Below are positions 1 through 9,209 of a DNA stretch of 64,000 nt, piece after piece. Position numbers and translations under genes: made by a program. The notes under the pieces were generated by a model, which was given only the letters and a program-made list of their open reading frames with translations, was not told the origin of the DNA and searched no databases. The stretch is taken from NCBI RefSeq assembly GCF_006716065.1, contig NZ_VFOL01000001.1:2170001-2234000 (forward strand), read 5' to 3'. Position 1 is the stretch's first letter. Each line of letters starts with the position of its first letter. This DNA comes from Salinispora arenicola (GTDB lineage: Bacteria; Actinomycetota; Actinomycetes; Mycobacteriales; Micromonosporaceae).

Positions 1-2
1 TG

Positions 3-173
3 TCGCCGGTGGGGGCGGCGCTCGCCGCGGTGGGTCTGCCCGCCGTGCCGGAGCCGGCTCCGGACGGCCCGGCCTACCGGATCTCCGGCCGCCGTCCCTT
101 GAACCGCTTCGCCGAACTGGTTGGTGACCCGCCCCCCACCGTGCCCCCCGCGGCCTGGCCGCGTCGCGGTTGA
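3..173 (+). CDS. C-terminal end of an unidentified protein (partial)
   Basis: An open frame enters from the left edge and stops with TGA at 171-173, giving the last 56 residues of a protein whose start lies outside the window. The visible part is rich in Pro and Ala and ends in a basic PRRG tail. I recognise no domain in it. It runs in the same direction as topA with a gap of about 280 bases. Calling it coding rests only on the open frame and actinomycete-like codon use. Confidence 0.45.
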   Translation, partial: SPVGAALAAVGLPAVPEPAPDGPAYRISGRRPLNRFAELVGDPPPTVPPAAWPRRG

Positions 174-453
174 GCAGCGGGACAGGCCGCCGCAGCGAGT
201 CGGCCACCCCCGGTGGTGCCCTTGCCCCGACAGGGTGGGATGGATTCCGTTCGTCACGGGAAGCGGTGGTCGGGCCTACGGGCAGTGTACGGTGACGCCG
301 GGTCGGGTCCTTCCGGTGTTCGTCGCCCACGAAACCGGAATCCCGGACGACGCGTTACGTTGGACATCCGGACCGCTGGGCACCGGTGGGGTCAATACGG
401 CCCAAACCGGGCACCGGAATGGTCGCGATGTGGGAGTGAGGTCGGAGAGAGAC

Positions 454-3303
454 GTGCCGAGCAATGCTGGAACCACCCGTCTGGTCATCGTCGAGTCCCC
501 GGCGAAGGCCAAGACGATCTCGGGCTACCTCGGCCCGGGGTACGTCGTGGAGGCCAGTTTCGGGCACGTCCGCGACCTGCCGCGCAACGCCGCCGATGTG
601 CCGGCGAAGTACAAGGGCGAGGCGTGGGCCCGGCTCGGCGTCGATGTCGACAACGGCTTCCACGCCCTCTACGTCGTCTCGTCGGACCGCCGGCAGCAGA
701 TCAGCAAGTTGACCAAGCTGGCCCGGGAGGTTGACGAGATTCTCCTGGCCACGGATGAGGACCGGGAGGGCGAGGCGATCGCCTGGCACCTGGTGGAGAC
801 GCTCAAGCCGAAGGTGCCGGTCAAGCGGATGGTCTTCCACGAGATCACCAAGCCGGCGATCCAGGCCGCGGTGGCGAACCCGCGTGAGATCGACCGGGAC
901 CTGGTCGACGCGCAGGAGGCCCGCCGCATCCTCGACCGGTTGTACGGCTACGAGGTGTCACCGGTGCTGTGGAAGAAGGTCATGCCGAAGCTTTCGGCGG
1001 GCCGGGTGCAGTCGGTGGCGACCCGCACCGTGGTCGAGCGGGAGCGCCAGCGGATGGCGTTCCGTACTGCCGAGTACTGGGACATCCTGGCCACGCTGGC
1101 CGTCGAACAGGCCGGCGAGGGCCCCCGCACCTTCAACGCCACCCTGGTGGCGCTCAACGGTGACCGGATCGCCGCCGGCAAGGACTTCGAGCCGACCACC
1201 GGGCGGGTCCGTCCCGGCGCGGGTGTCGTCCACCTCGACGAGAGCGGGGCCCACGGGCTGGCCGCCCGGTTGGCAGGTCGGCCGTTCACCGTCACCCGGG
1301 TCGAGGAGAAGCCCTACCGTCGCCGCCCCTACGCGCCGTTCATCACCTCCACCCTGCAACAGGAGTCGGCCCGCAAACTGCGCTTCTCCTCCCAACAGAC
1401 GATGCGCACCGCGCAGCGACTCTATGAGAACGGCTACATCACCTATATGCGAACCGACTCGGTGAACCTGTCGGAGACCGCCATCGCGGCGGCCCGCCGG
1501 CAGATCGTCGAGTTGTACGGCGAGCGCAGTGTCCCGCCGGAGCCGCGCCGCTACACCGGCAAGGTGAAGAACGCGCAGGAGGCGCATGAGGCGATCCGCC
1601 CCGCGGGGGACACCTTCCGCACCCCCGGTGAGCTGCGCAACGAACTCTCGGTTGAGGAGTACAAGCTCTACGAGTTGATCTGGCGGCGCACCATCGCCTC
1701 CCAGATGACCGACGCGGTGGGTTTCAGTGTCTCGGTGCGTATCCGCGCCGTCACCTCCGCCGGTGAGGAGGCCGACTTCGGCGCCACCGGTAAGACCATC
1801 ACCGACCCGGGTTTTCTCCGCGCCTATGTGGAGTCCAGCGACGACGAGAACGCCGAGGCGGAGGACGCCGAGCGGCGTCTGCCGACGCTGGTGAAGGACC
1901 AGCCGCTCACCGGCGAGCAGCTGGTGGCGCAGGGTCACCACACCCAGCCGCCCGCCCGCTACACCGAGGCGTCCCTGGTCAAGGCGCTGGAGGAACTGGG
2001 CATCGGTCGCCCGTCGACGTACGCGTCGATCATGCAGACGATCCAGGACCGGGGGTACGTCGTCAAGCGTGGCCAGGCGATGATCCCGTCCTTCCTGGCG
2101 TTCGCCGTGGTCGGGCTGATGGAGCGGCACTACCCACGCCTGATCGACTATGGCTTCACCGCCAGCATGGAGAACGAGCTGGACGAGATCGCCGGTGGCG
2201 ACCACGCGGCGGTCGACTTCCTCACCGCGTTCTACTTCGGCACCACCAACGGCGCCGGTGACCAGGACATCGCCCGTTCCGGTGGGCTGAAGAAGCTGGT
2301 CACCGAGAACCTCAGCGACATCGACGCACGGAGCGTCAACTCGATACCCCTGTTCACCGACGAACAGGGGCGGGTCGTCGTCGTCCGGGTGGGCCGCTAC
2401 GGGCCGTACCTGCAGCGGGAACTACCCGGCGAGGCGGCGACGCCCGCCGACGGTGAGGAGGGCGGTGGCCAGGGCGACCGGGCACCGATTCCAGACGGTC
2501 TGGCACCCGACGAGCTGACCCCGGAGAAGGTGCACGAGCTGTTCCTCGGTGGTGGGGGCGAGCGCAAGCTCGGCGAGGACCCGGCCACCGGAGAGCCGAT
2601 CCTGCTCAAGTCGGGCCGGTTCGGCCCGTACGTGGCCAGCGGGGAGCGTAAGTCGTCACTGCTGCGCTCCCAGTCGCCGGACGCGCTCACCCTCGAGGAG
2701 GCGTTGCGACTGCTGAGCCTGCCTCGCCTGGTCGGTGTCGACCCGGAGGGCAACGAGGTCTTCGCCAACAACGGCCGCTACGGACCGTATGTCAAGCGGG
2801 GCGAGGAGTTCCGGTCGCTGGACTCCGAGGAGAAGATGTTCACGGTCACGCTGGATGAGGCGCTGGCCCTGCTGGCCGCCCCGAAGACCCGGCAGCGCCG
2901 GGCGCCCGCGCCTCCACTGCGGGAACTGGGCGCCGACCCGCTGACCGAGAAACCGCTGGTCATCAAGGATGGGCGGTTCGGGCCGTACGTGACCGACGGT
3001 GAGACCAACGCGTCATTGCGGCGCGGGCAGACGCCGGAGGCGTTGAGCCTGGAGCAGGCGTCGGAGATGCTCGCCGAGAAGCGGGCGAAGGGTCCGGCAC
3101 CGCGGAAACGGGCGGCCAAGAAGGCCACGCCGGCCAAGAGGTCCACGCCGGCCAAAAAGGCGGCGGCGACGAAGACCACCGCGACGGGCAAAGCCACGAA
3201 GAAGACCGCCGCGGCGACCAAGGTGGCGAAGAAGACGGCGACGGCGAAGACCACAACGGCCAAGCAGGCGAAACCGAAGCGGGCGAGCAGCACGACCGAG
3301 TGA
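454..3303 (+). CDS. topA: DNA topoisomerase I (type IA)
   Basis: Relaxes negatively supercoiled DNA by cutting one strand through a tyrosine intermediate. The N-terminal Toprim domain opens with LVIVESPAKAKTI and holds the acidic motif DEDREGEAIAWH near residue 105. The active-site Tyr is about residue 331, in YITYMRTDS. The C-terminal third has four GRYGPY/GRFGPY-type repeats without zinc cysteines, then a Lys/Ala-rich tail of roughly 80 residues that binds DNA in actinomycete enzymes. I chose the GTG at 454 because GGAGAGA lies 6 bases upstream and the encoded protein (949 aa) matches family length. The frame stays open upstream to 121 but shows no conservation there. Confidence 0.95.
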   Translation: MPSNAGTTRLVIVESPAKAKTISGYLGPGYVVEASFGHVRDLPRNAADVPAKYKGEAWARLGVDVDNGFHALYVVSSDRRQQISKLTKLAREVDEILLATDEDREGEAIAWHLVETLKPKVPVKRMVFHEITKPAIQAAVANPREIDRDLVDAQEARRILDRLYGYEVSPVLWKKVMPKLSAGRVQSVATRTVVERERQRMAFRTAEYWDILATLAVEQAGEGPRTFNATLVALNGDRIAAGKDFEPTTGRVRPGAGVVHLDESGAHGLAARLAGRPFTVTRVEEKPYRRRPYAPFITSTLQQESARKLRFSSQQTMRTAQRLYENGYITYMRTDSVNLSETAIAAARRQIVELYGERSVPPEPRRYTGKVKNAQEAHEAIRPAGDTFRTPGELRNELSVEEYKLYELIWRRTIASQMTDAVGFSVSVRIRAVTSAGEEADFGATGKTITDPGFLRAYVESSDDENAEAEDAERRLPTLVKDQPLTGEQLVAQGHHTQPPARYTEASLVKALEELGIGRPSTYASIMQTIQDRGYVVKRGQAMIPSFLAFAVVGLMERHYPRLIDYGFTASMENELDEIAGGDHAAVDFLTAFYFGTTNGAGDQDIARSGGLKKLVTENLSDIDARSVNSIPLFTDEQGRVVVVRVGRYGPYLQRELPGEAATPADGEEGGGQGDRAPIPDGLAPDELTPEKVHELFLGGGGERKLGEDPATGEPILLKSGRFGPYVASGERKSSLLRSQSPDALTLEEALRLLSLPRLVGVDPEGNEVFANNGRYGPYVKRGEEFRSLDSEEKMFTVTLDEALALLAAPKTRQRRAPAPPLRELGADPLTEKPLVIKDGRFGPYVTDGETNASLRRGQTPEALSLEQASEMLAEKRAKGPAPRKRAAKKATPAKRSTPAKKAAATKTTATGKATKKTAAATKVAKKTATAKTTTAKQAKPKRASSTTE

Positions 3304-3320
3304 CCCACCTCGGTGATTGG

Positions 3321-4634
3321 TCAACCGAGGACGCGGGACAGGTACGGGCTGGCGAACACCCGGTGCGGGTCGAGCCGGTCGCGTACCGCGTGGAAGCTGT
3401 CCCACCTGGGGTAGGCGGGGGCCAGGGAGGCCGCGTCGCGCCAGTGCAGTTTGCCCCAGTGCGGCCGGCCGCCGAGTCCTTCGGCCAGCTCCTCGACGGC
3501 ACGGAAGTACGGCTCGTATGGCACCCCCACATACTGGTGGACAGCGAGGTATGCGGAGTCCCGGCCGTAGCCGTGGGAGAGCCAGATGTCGTCGGAGGCG
3601 CTGAACCGGACCTCGACCGGGAAGAGAACCTTGACCGGCAGCGCGTCGACGATCCGGCGCAGGTCGGCGAGGGCTGACGCGAGGGCGTCGCGGGGCAGCG
3701 CGTACTCCATCTCGACGAAGCGAACCCGACGCGGGGTACAGAAGACCGCGTCGGAGGGGCCGGTGTAGCGGCGCTCGGTGAGCACCCGCGCGGCGACGGA
3801 GCTGATTGTGGGGGCGAGCGCCGGCACGGCCCGGCCGAGCCGGCAGGCTCCGGCGAAGACGGTGTTGGAGAGGAACTCGTCGTCGAGCCAGCGATGCCAG
3901 CGGGGCAGCGGCTGGTCGTCGACGGGCACCCGGTCGTTGCTCTTGACCTGGACCCGGTCGGTGTACGGGAACCAGTAGAACTCCACGTGGTCGTGCCGGT
4001 CCACCAGCTCCGGCAGCTCGGCCAGCACCCCGGCGAGCGGCGCCGGCCGCTCGTGTGCGTGCAACACGAACGCGTCCACGCAGCGCAGAGTGACGTCCAC
4101 CAGGACGCCGAGCGCCCCGAGTGAGACCCGGGCGGCGGCGAGCACATCGGGATGCTCGTCGGCGGAGCAGTGCAGTATGTCTCCGGTGCCGGTTACCAGA
4201 GTGAGCGCTTCGACGAAGGTGGATAGGCAGCCGTACCCGGCGCCGGTGCCGTGGGTGCCGGTCGAGATGGCGCCGGCCACGGTCTGCGCATCGATGTCGC
4301 CGAGGTTGGGCAGCGCCAGCCCGTGTCCGGCGAGCAGCCGGTTGAGTGCGCGCAGGGTGGTGCCGGCGGGTACCGTAACCAGTCGGCGATCGATGTCTAC
4401 CCGCACCTCGTTGGCCAGACCTGTCAGCTCCATCCGACGACCGTCGGTCAGGGCGACGGGGGTGAAGGAGTGGCCGCTGCCGATCGGGCGGATCCGCTCC
4501 CCATCCGCTACGGCGGCCCGCACCGCGGCTGCGACTTCGGCGACCGAGGTGGGGTGCAGCACCGCGGTGGCGGTGCCGCGCTGATTGCCGGCCCAGTTGG
4601 ACCAGGTGCTCACGGAGGGTGCGGTCGCGGCCAT
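3321..4634 (-). CDS. FAD-linked oxidase of the aldonolactone (D-arabinono-1,4-lactone) oxidase family
   Basis: 437 residues. The N-terminal half is a PCMH-type FAD domain, with IRPIGSGHSFTPVA (the His that usually carries flavin) and GAISTGTHGTG. The C-terminal half is the ALO domain, ending with HWGKLHW and a RVFASPYL segment typical of sugar-1,4-lactone oxidases. Members oxidise aldonolactones or related polyols with oxygen; the exact substrate cannot be read from the sequence. GAGGAG sits 5 bases before the ATG. Its start faces the TetR gene at 4782, which may regulate it. It is convergent with topA, with only 17 bases between the two stops. Confidence 0.85.
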   Translation of the reverse strand: MAATAPSVSTWSNWAGNQRGTATAVLHPTSVAEVAAAVRAAVADGERIRPIGSGHSFTPVALTDGRRMELTGLANEVRVDIDRRLVTVPAGTTLRALNRLLAGHGLALPNLGDIDAQTVAGAISTGTHGTGAGYGCLSTFVEALTLVTGTGDILHCSADEHPDVLAAARVSLGALGVLVDVTLRCVDAFVLHAHERPAPLAGVLAELPELVDRHDHVEFYWFPYTDRVQVKSNDRVPVDDQPLPRWHRWLDDEFLSNTVFAGACRLGRAVPALAPTISSVAARVLTERRYTGPSDAVFCTPRRVRFVEMEYALPRDALASALADLRRIVDALPVKVLFPVEVRFSASDDIWLSHGYGRDSAYLAVHQYVGVPYEPYFRAVEELAEGLGGRPHWGKLHWRDAASLAPAYPRWDSFHAVRDRLDPHRVFASPYLSRVLG

Positions 4635-4781
4635 GGACGCTCCTCGAAATGAAAGTGAACTGACTTCATATCAGGAACGTTGTGCCTGGTAAATACCGCA
4701 ATCGAGGTCCGCTCGTTGTACCGGTAGTCACGGACTCGTGACGTGCAGATATGTTCATCCGTCGAAGGGGGGTGGCGCCGA

Positions 4782-5453
4782 GTGTCCACACCAGCCGCCA
4801 CGACCGGGCCGCTGCGCCGCGTACCGGTGCAGGGTCGAAGTGTCGCTCGGGTCCAGCGGATGCTGGACGCCTGTGCGGAGCTCGTCGACGAGGTGGGGTA
4901 CGAGGGGCTGACCACGACGCTGCTCGCCGAGCGCGCCGAGGTGGCGATCGGGTCGGTCTACCAGTTCTTCCCGGACAAGCGGGCGATCGTGCAGGCGTTG
5001 ACCCTGCGCACGATGGAGTCGTATCTTCAGCGGCTCGACGAGAGGTTCGCCTCCGACGACCTGACCCACTGGTGGGACGGGGTCGACGCGGCAATCGACG
5101 AGTACATCACGATGCACCGCACCGTTCCCGGGTTCCGTACCCTGCACTTCGGCGACGTGGTCGACCTGCACCTGCTCGATGAGCAGCGGGACAACAACGG
5201 GGTGATCGCGGACCAACTGGCCCGCGTCCTCACCGAACGCTTCGGACTCACCGACGTCCCCGAGCTCCAGTTCTTTCTCGAGATCGCAGTCGAGGGCGCC
5301 GACGCGCTCATCAAACTGGCATTCCGCCGTCAACAAGAGGGTGACGATCGGGTGCTCGTCGAAGCGAAGGCCCTGATCCGGGAGTACCTGTACCGGCAGG
5401 TCGACGCTCGTCAGGGCGTGGACCTGCCGGTGGAGGTGGCCCAGCCAGCCTGA
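4782..5453 (+). CDS. TetR-family transcriptional regulator
   Basis: 223 residues from a GTG start preceded by GAAGGGGGG about 9 bases upstream. The N-terminal helix-turn-helix reads LTTTLLAERAEVAIGSVYQFF, with the usual DKRAIV continuation of TetR domains. The C-terminal ligand-binding region is all-helical and not diagnostic. It is divergent from the lactone oxidase gene across 147 bases, so repression of that gene and of itself is the simplest reading (inference). Confidence 0.88.
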   Translation: MSTPAATTGPLRRVPVQGRSVARVQRMLDACAELVDEVGYEGLTTTLLAERAEVAIGSVYQFFPDKRAIVQALTLRTMESYLQRLDERFASDDLTHWWDGVDAAIDEYITMHRTVPGFRTLHFGDVVDLHLLDEQRDNNGVIADQLARVLTERFGLTDVPELQFFLEIAVEGADALIKLAFRRQQEGDDRVLVEAKALIREYLYRQVDARQGVDLPVEVAQPA

Positions 5454-5522
5454 TCGGCGCCCACCCACCCGGACCATCCGCACCGGTCCGGGTGGGTCAG
5501 CCTCGGCGCCGGCGGGTCAGTC

Positions 5523-6740
5523 TCAGAGAAACGCCCGTCCCTCGCCCCGGTACGTGGCGGCGGCCGCCCCAGCGGTGTCGGCCTCCACCAGATGCAGCTC
5601 GTTGACGTGCTCGGCGAGTTCACCGGCCTTGGCGTGCCGGAACCAGACCCGGTCGCCGACCCGTAGCGAGCCGGCCGCCCGGCCGGTCAGCGGGGTTTGC
5701 ACCTCGCCGGCGCCCTCGGCGTCGACCAACTGGAGGCCGGCCGGTAGGACGGGGCGGGGAAGCCGACTCCGTTGGGCCGGTCCGGAGGCGATCCAGCCGG
5801 CGCCGAGCACCGTGGCGTAGCCGGGTGCTGGCCGGCGGACCACCGAGCAGGCGAAGTACGCGGCGGGGGTCGGGCGCCAGGCCCGGTAGGCATCGAACAG
5901 CGTCGGCCCGTACAGCCCGGACCCCGCGGTCACCTCGGTGACCGCGGGATCGGCGCTGGTGGCGGCCACGCTGCCGGTGCCGCCACCGTTGACGAACTCC
6001 AGCTCGGCGTGCTCGCGTACCGCCACGACCGCCGCACTCCGGCGGGCCAGCAACTCCCGGTACGACCCGCGCTGGGCCAGTCGGATCGCCGCGCCGAGCA
6101 CCGCCCGTCCCGGTGGCGCGTCGCCCAGCCCGGCGATCTGAGCCTCGTACGCCATGAGCCCGACCAGCCGGAACCCGGGCCGGGCGGCGACGGCGGCGGC
6201 GAGCGCGCCAGCCGCCCGCGGATCGTGCACCGGCGAGCGGCGGACCCCGACGTGCAGCCGGCCGCCCAGCGGTCGCCAGGAGGCGTCCAGGTCGAGGCAG
6301 ACCCGCAGCTCGGGCCGCTGCCCCGGGGCGCTGACGGCGTCCACCAGGTCGAGCTGGGCGGTGTCGTCGACCATCAGGGTCACCGCGGCGGCGAGCGTCG
6401 GATCGCCGGCCAGCTCGGCGAGCGCGGCTCGGTCAGCCGTGGGGTACGCCACCACCGCGTCGTCGGTTACCCCGCCGCGGACCAGCCAGAGCGCCTCGGG
6501 CAGGGTGAACGTCAGCACACCCGCCCAGCCGGGGGCGGTCAGGGCCCGGGAGATCAGCGTCCGGCAGCGTATCGACTTGCTGGCGACGCGGACCGGCTTA
6601 CCGGCGGCGCGACTGGCGAGGGCGGCGGCGTTCGCATCGAACGCCCTGAGGTCGACCACCGCGTACGGCGGGTCGAGGTGAGCGGTCGCCCGGTCGAGCC
6701 GAGCGCGCAGATCCGAACTGTCGGTGGCCACGTGATGCAC
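5523..6740 (-). CDS. PLP-dependent amino acid deaminase/aldolase (D-threonine aldolase / DSD1-like, fold type III)
   Basis: 405 residues with an alanine-racemase-type N-terminal barrel. RVASKSIRC holds the Lys expected to bind pyridoxal phosphate. A C-terminal domain contains GDRVWFRHAKAGELAEH, where D-serine dehydratase/D-threonine aldolase relatives place metal-binding His residues. Members cleave or deaminate D-hydroxy amino acids. The frame is open far upstream, but the protein-like part begins at GTG 6740 (VHHVATDSSDLRARL), with GGGGACGG upstream. It lies convergent to the TetR gene and divergent from the Tmk fusion. Confidence 0.85.
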   Translation of the reverse strand: MHHVATDSSDLRARLDRATAHLDPPYAVVDLRAFDANAAALASRAAGKPVRVASKSIRCRTLISRALTAPGWAGVLTFTLPEALWLVRGGVTDDAVVAYPTADRAALAELAGDPTLAAAVTLMVDDTAQLDLVDAVSAPGQRPELRVCLDLDASWRPLGGRLHVGVRRSPVHDPRAAGALAAAVAARPGFRLVGLMAYEAQIAGLGDAPPGRAVLGAAIRLAQRGSYRELLARRSAAVVAVREHAELEFVNGGGTGSVAATSADPAVTEVTAGSGLYGPTLFDAYRAWRPTPAAYFACSVVRRPAPGYATVLGAGWIASGPAQRSRLPRPVLPAGLQLVDAEGAGEVQTPLTGRAAGSLRVGDRVWFRHAKAGELAEHVNELHLVEADTAGAAAATYRGEGRAFL

Positions 6741-6905
6741 GCTAACCGTCCCCGGGTCGATGCGGAAACACCCTCGCCTCCAGTCGGACTGCGGGCGATG
6801 GACGGCGCCGCCTAGGCTCGGCGAGCAGGGGAATGTCACGGTGGTTCGCCACCTGGCCAGGGTTAGAGTGTTGCACCGAGACCGCCCAGTGATGGGTCGC
6901 CACGT

Positions 6906-6910
6906 GGAGG
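6906..6910 (+). promoter_or_regulatory. Shine-Dalgarno GGAGG positioned for an AUC start
   Basis: A consensus GGAGG is followed after 7 bases by ATC at 6918-6920, which opens the conserved MFS-Tmk frame. The frame has a TAG stop about 60 bases upstream and no ATG, GTG or TTG between that stop and codon 61. The position of this site is the main reason to place initiation at AUC. Confidence 0.6.
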
Positions 6911-6917
6911 TACGGCC

Positions 6918-9209
6918 ATCGAAAGCCAGCAGAACGGCGAGTCGGCCAACGGCTCGTCGCCCGCAGCCCAGTCCGGGCCGTCGGCGGCCCCGGCTGGTCC
7001 GTCCGGGGCCACGGCGCAGGCCACCCAGCCCGACCACTCGGGTTACGCCGCCATTCGTTCGGTCCTGCGTATCCGCCCGTTCCGGCGGCTCTGGATCGTG
7101 CTCGGTGCCGCGTCGTTCGGCGACTGGTTCGGCCTGCTCGCCACCTCCGTCTTCGCCGCCTCCCAGGTGGAGGGGAGCACCGCCAAGGGCGCGGCGTTCG
7201 GTACGGTCATCGCGATCCGGCTGCTGCCGGCCCTGGTCCTGGGGCCGATCGCCGGTGTACTCGCCGACCGGTTCGACCGTCGATGGACGATGGTCATCTG
7301 CGACGTGCTGCGTTTCCTGCTGTTCGCCTCGATCCCGCTCGTCGCGGTGTTGGGCGCGAGTGGCGCGGTGGTGGTCGGGTGGGCCACGATCGCCACGTTC
7401 CTGATCGAGTCGATCACCCTGCTCTGGATCCCGGCCAAGGAGGCCGCGGTTCCGAACCTGATCCCCCGGGCCCGGCTCGAAGCGGCCAACCAGCTCACGC
7501 TGATCACCACGTACGGCCTCACCCCGGTCGTCGCGGCGGTCGCCCTCGCCGTACTGGACGGCGCGGTCCGGGCGGCCACCGATGGCGCCGCCCCGGACTG
7601 GGCCGAGCCTGCCCAACTCGCACTCTGGTTCAACGCGCTCTCCCGGCTGGCCACCGCTGTCGTGGTCGCGTTCGGCATTCGGGAGATCAGCCAGGGCCCG
7701 TCCGCCGAGCGGGATCACACCGAGCAGAGCATGCTGCGCCAGTTCAAGGAGGGCTGGCAGTTCATCAGCCAGACCCCGCTGGTCCGGGGTCTGGTGCTGG
7801 GCATCTTCGGCGCCTTCGCCGGGGGCGGCATCGTGATCGGCACCGCCCGCTTCTTCGCCAACTCGCTCGGTGCCGGCGACGCCGCGTTCTACCTGCTGTT
7901 CGGCGCCATCTTCATCGGCCTGGCGATCGGCATCGGGCTCGGTCCGATGATCGTCAAGGAGATGTCCCGGCGACGCTGGTTCGGTATGAGCATCGTGCTC
8001 GCCAGCGCGGCGGTGATGACCCTGTCCTTCGCCATCCACCTCTCCATGGCCATGATGGGTGCCGTCCTGGTCGGCGCGGGCGCCGGCATGGCCTTCCTCG
8101 CCGGCACCACGCTGCTCGGTGGCGAGATCGCCGACGAGGTGCGGGGGCGGGTGTTCGCGGTGGTGCAGATCGGCACCCGGCTGGTGCTGATCCTGGCCAT
8201 CGCGTTGAGTAGCCTGCTTGCCGGCGTCGGTGGCTCTCGTCGCTTCGAGATCGCCAACCTGGGGATCTCGATCTCCTCCACCCGGCTGCTGCTGCTCGCC
8301 GCAGGGTTGGCTGGCATCTTCGCCGGAATAAGCGCATTCGGTCAGATGGACGACAAGAAGGGCGTGCCGGTCCTGGCCGACCTGTGGGGTTCGGTGCGTG
8401 GCCGGCCACTGACACCCGCCGAGCCGTTCGTCTCCGCCGGGCTGTTCGTGGTCTTCGAGGGCGGTGAGGGGGCCGGCAAGTCCACCCAGCTCGCCCTGCT
8501 CGCTGCGCGGCTGCGTGACCAGGGCCGGGACGTGGTGGTCACCCGCGAGCCCGGTGCCACCGGAATCGGCGAACGAATCCGGTCCCTGCTGCTCGGCCAG
8601 CCGGGTTCCGAGGTGCCCTCCCCACGTGCCGAGGCGCTGCTCTACGCCGCCGACCGGGCCCACCACGTGGCCACCGTGGTGCGGCCGGCGTTGGCCCGGG
8701 GCGCCGTCGTGGTGAGCGACCGCTACATCGATTCGTCCCTGGCCTACCAGGGCGCGGGGCGCACGCTCCCGGTCGACGAAGTCTCCTGGCTCTCCTCCTG
8801 GGCCACCGGCGGGCTCAAGCCCGACCTGGTGGTGCTGCTCGACATCGACCCGCATACCGGGCTGTCCCGGGTTGCCGTCCGCAGCGGGGCCACCGACCAC
8901 CTGGAGGCCGAGTCGGTCAGCTTCCACGAACGGGTCCGGTACGCGTTCCTCGACCTCGCCGCCACCGATCCGAAGCACTACCTGGTGCTGGACGCCGCCC
9001 GTCCGGCTGACGAGATCGCCGACGAGGTGGCGCGGCGGATCACCGAGCTGCTCGGCACGCCGACCGGCGGGCCGAACTCGTCCGCCGCGGGCGGGCCGAA
9101 CCCGTCGGCGGTGAACGGGCCGAACCCGTCGGCAGCGAGTAGACCAGACACATCGGTTCAGTCCGAGTTATCCGACCCGAAGCTGGTGACGATGGAGCGT
9201 CAGAGTTGA
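6918..9209 (+). CDS. tmk: MFS transporter fused to thymidylate kinase; probable AUC start
   Basis: The N-terminal ~430 residues are a 12-helix major-facilitator-like permease beginning FRRLWIVLGAASFGDWFGLL. The C-terminal part is dTMP kinase, making dTDP for DNA synthesis: P-loop FEGGEGAGKST near residue 515, TREPGATGIGERIR, and DRYIDSSLAYQGAGR. The tail has repeated GPNPSA units. This fusion beside topA and holB is a known actinomycete arrangement. Starting at the first standard codon (GTG 7098) would cut into the first membrane helix; ATC 6918 after GGAGG gives 763 residues. The stop overlaps the holB start by one base (TGATG). Confidence 0.88.
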   Translation: MESQQNGESANGSSPAAQSGPSAAPAGPSGATAQATQPDHSGYAAIRSVLRIRPFRRLWIVLGAASFGDWFGLLATSVFAASQVEGSTAKGAAFGTVIAIRLLPALVLGPIAGVLADRFDRRWTMVICDVLRFLLFASIPLVAVLGASGAVVVGWATIATFLIESITLLWIPAKEAAVPNLIPRARLEAANQLTLITTYGLTPVVAAVALAVLDGAVRAATDGAAPDWAEPAQLALWFNALSRLATAVVVAFGIREISQGPSAERDHTEQSMLRQFKEGWQFISQTPLVRGLVLGIFGAFAGGGIVIGTARFFANSLGAGDAAFYLLFGAIFIGLAIGIGLGPMIVKEMSRRRWFGMSIVLASAAVMTLSFAIHLSMAMMGAVLVGAGAGMAFLAGTTLLGGEIADEVRGRVFAVVQIGTRLVLILAIALSSLLAGVGGSRRFEIANLGISISSTRLLLLAAGLAGIFAGISAFGQMDDKKGVPVLADLWGSVRGRPLTPAEPFVSAGLFVVFEGGEGAGKSTQLALLAARLRDQGRDVVVTREPGATGIGERIRSLLLGQPGSEVPSPRAEALLYAADRAHHVATVVRPALARGAVVVSDRYIDSSLAYQGAGRTLPVDEVSWLSSWATGGLKPDLVVLLDIDPHTGLSRVAVRSGATDHLEAESVSFHERVRYAFLDLAATDPKHYLVLDAARPADEIADEVARRITELLGTPTGGPNSSAAGGPNPSAVNGPNPSAASRPDTSVQSELSDPKLVTMERQS

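Noticed and set aside
5523..8978. A single 1151-residue minus-strand protein
   Set aside because: Only 5523-6740 is protein-like (deaminase/aldolase); the rest is the antisense of the MFS-Tmk gene.
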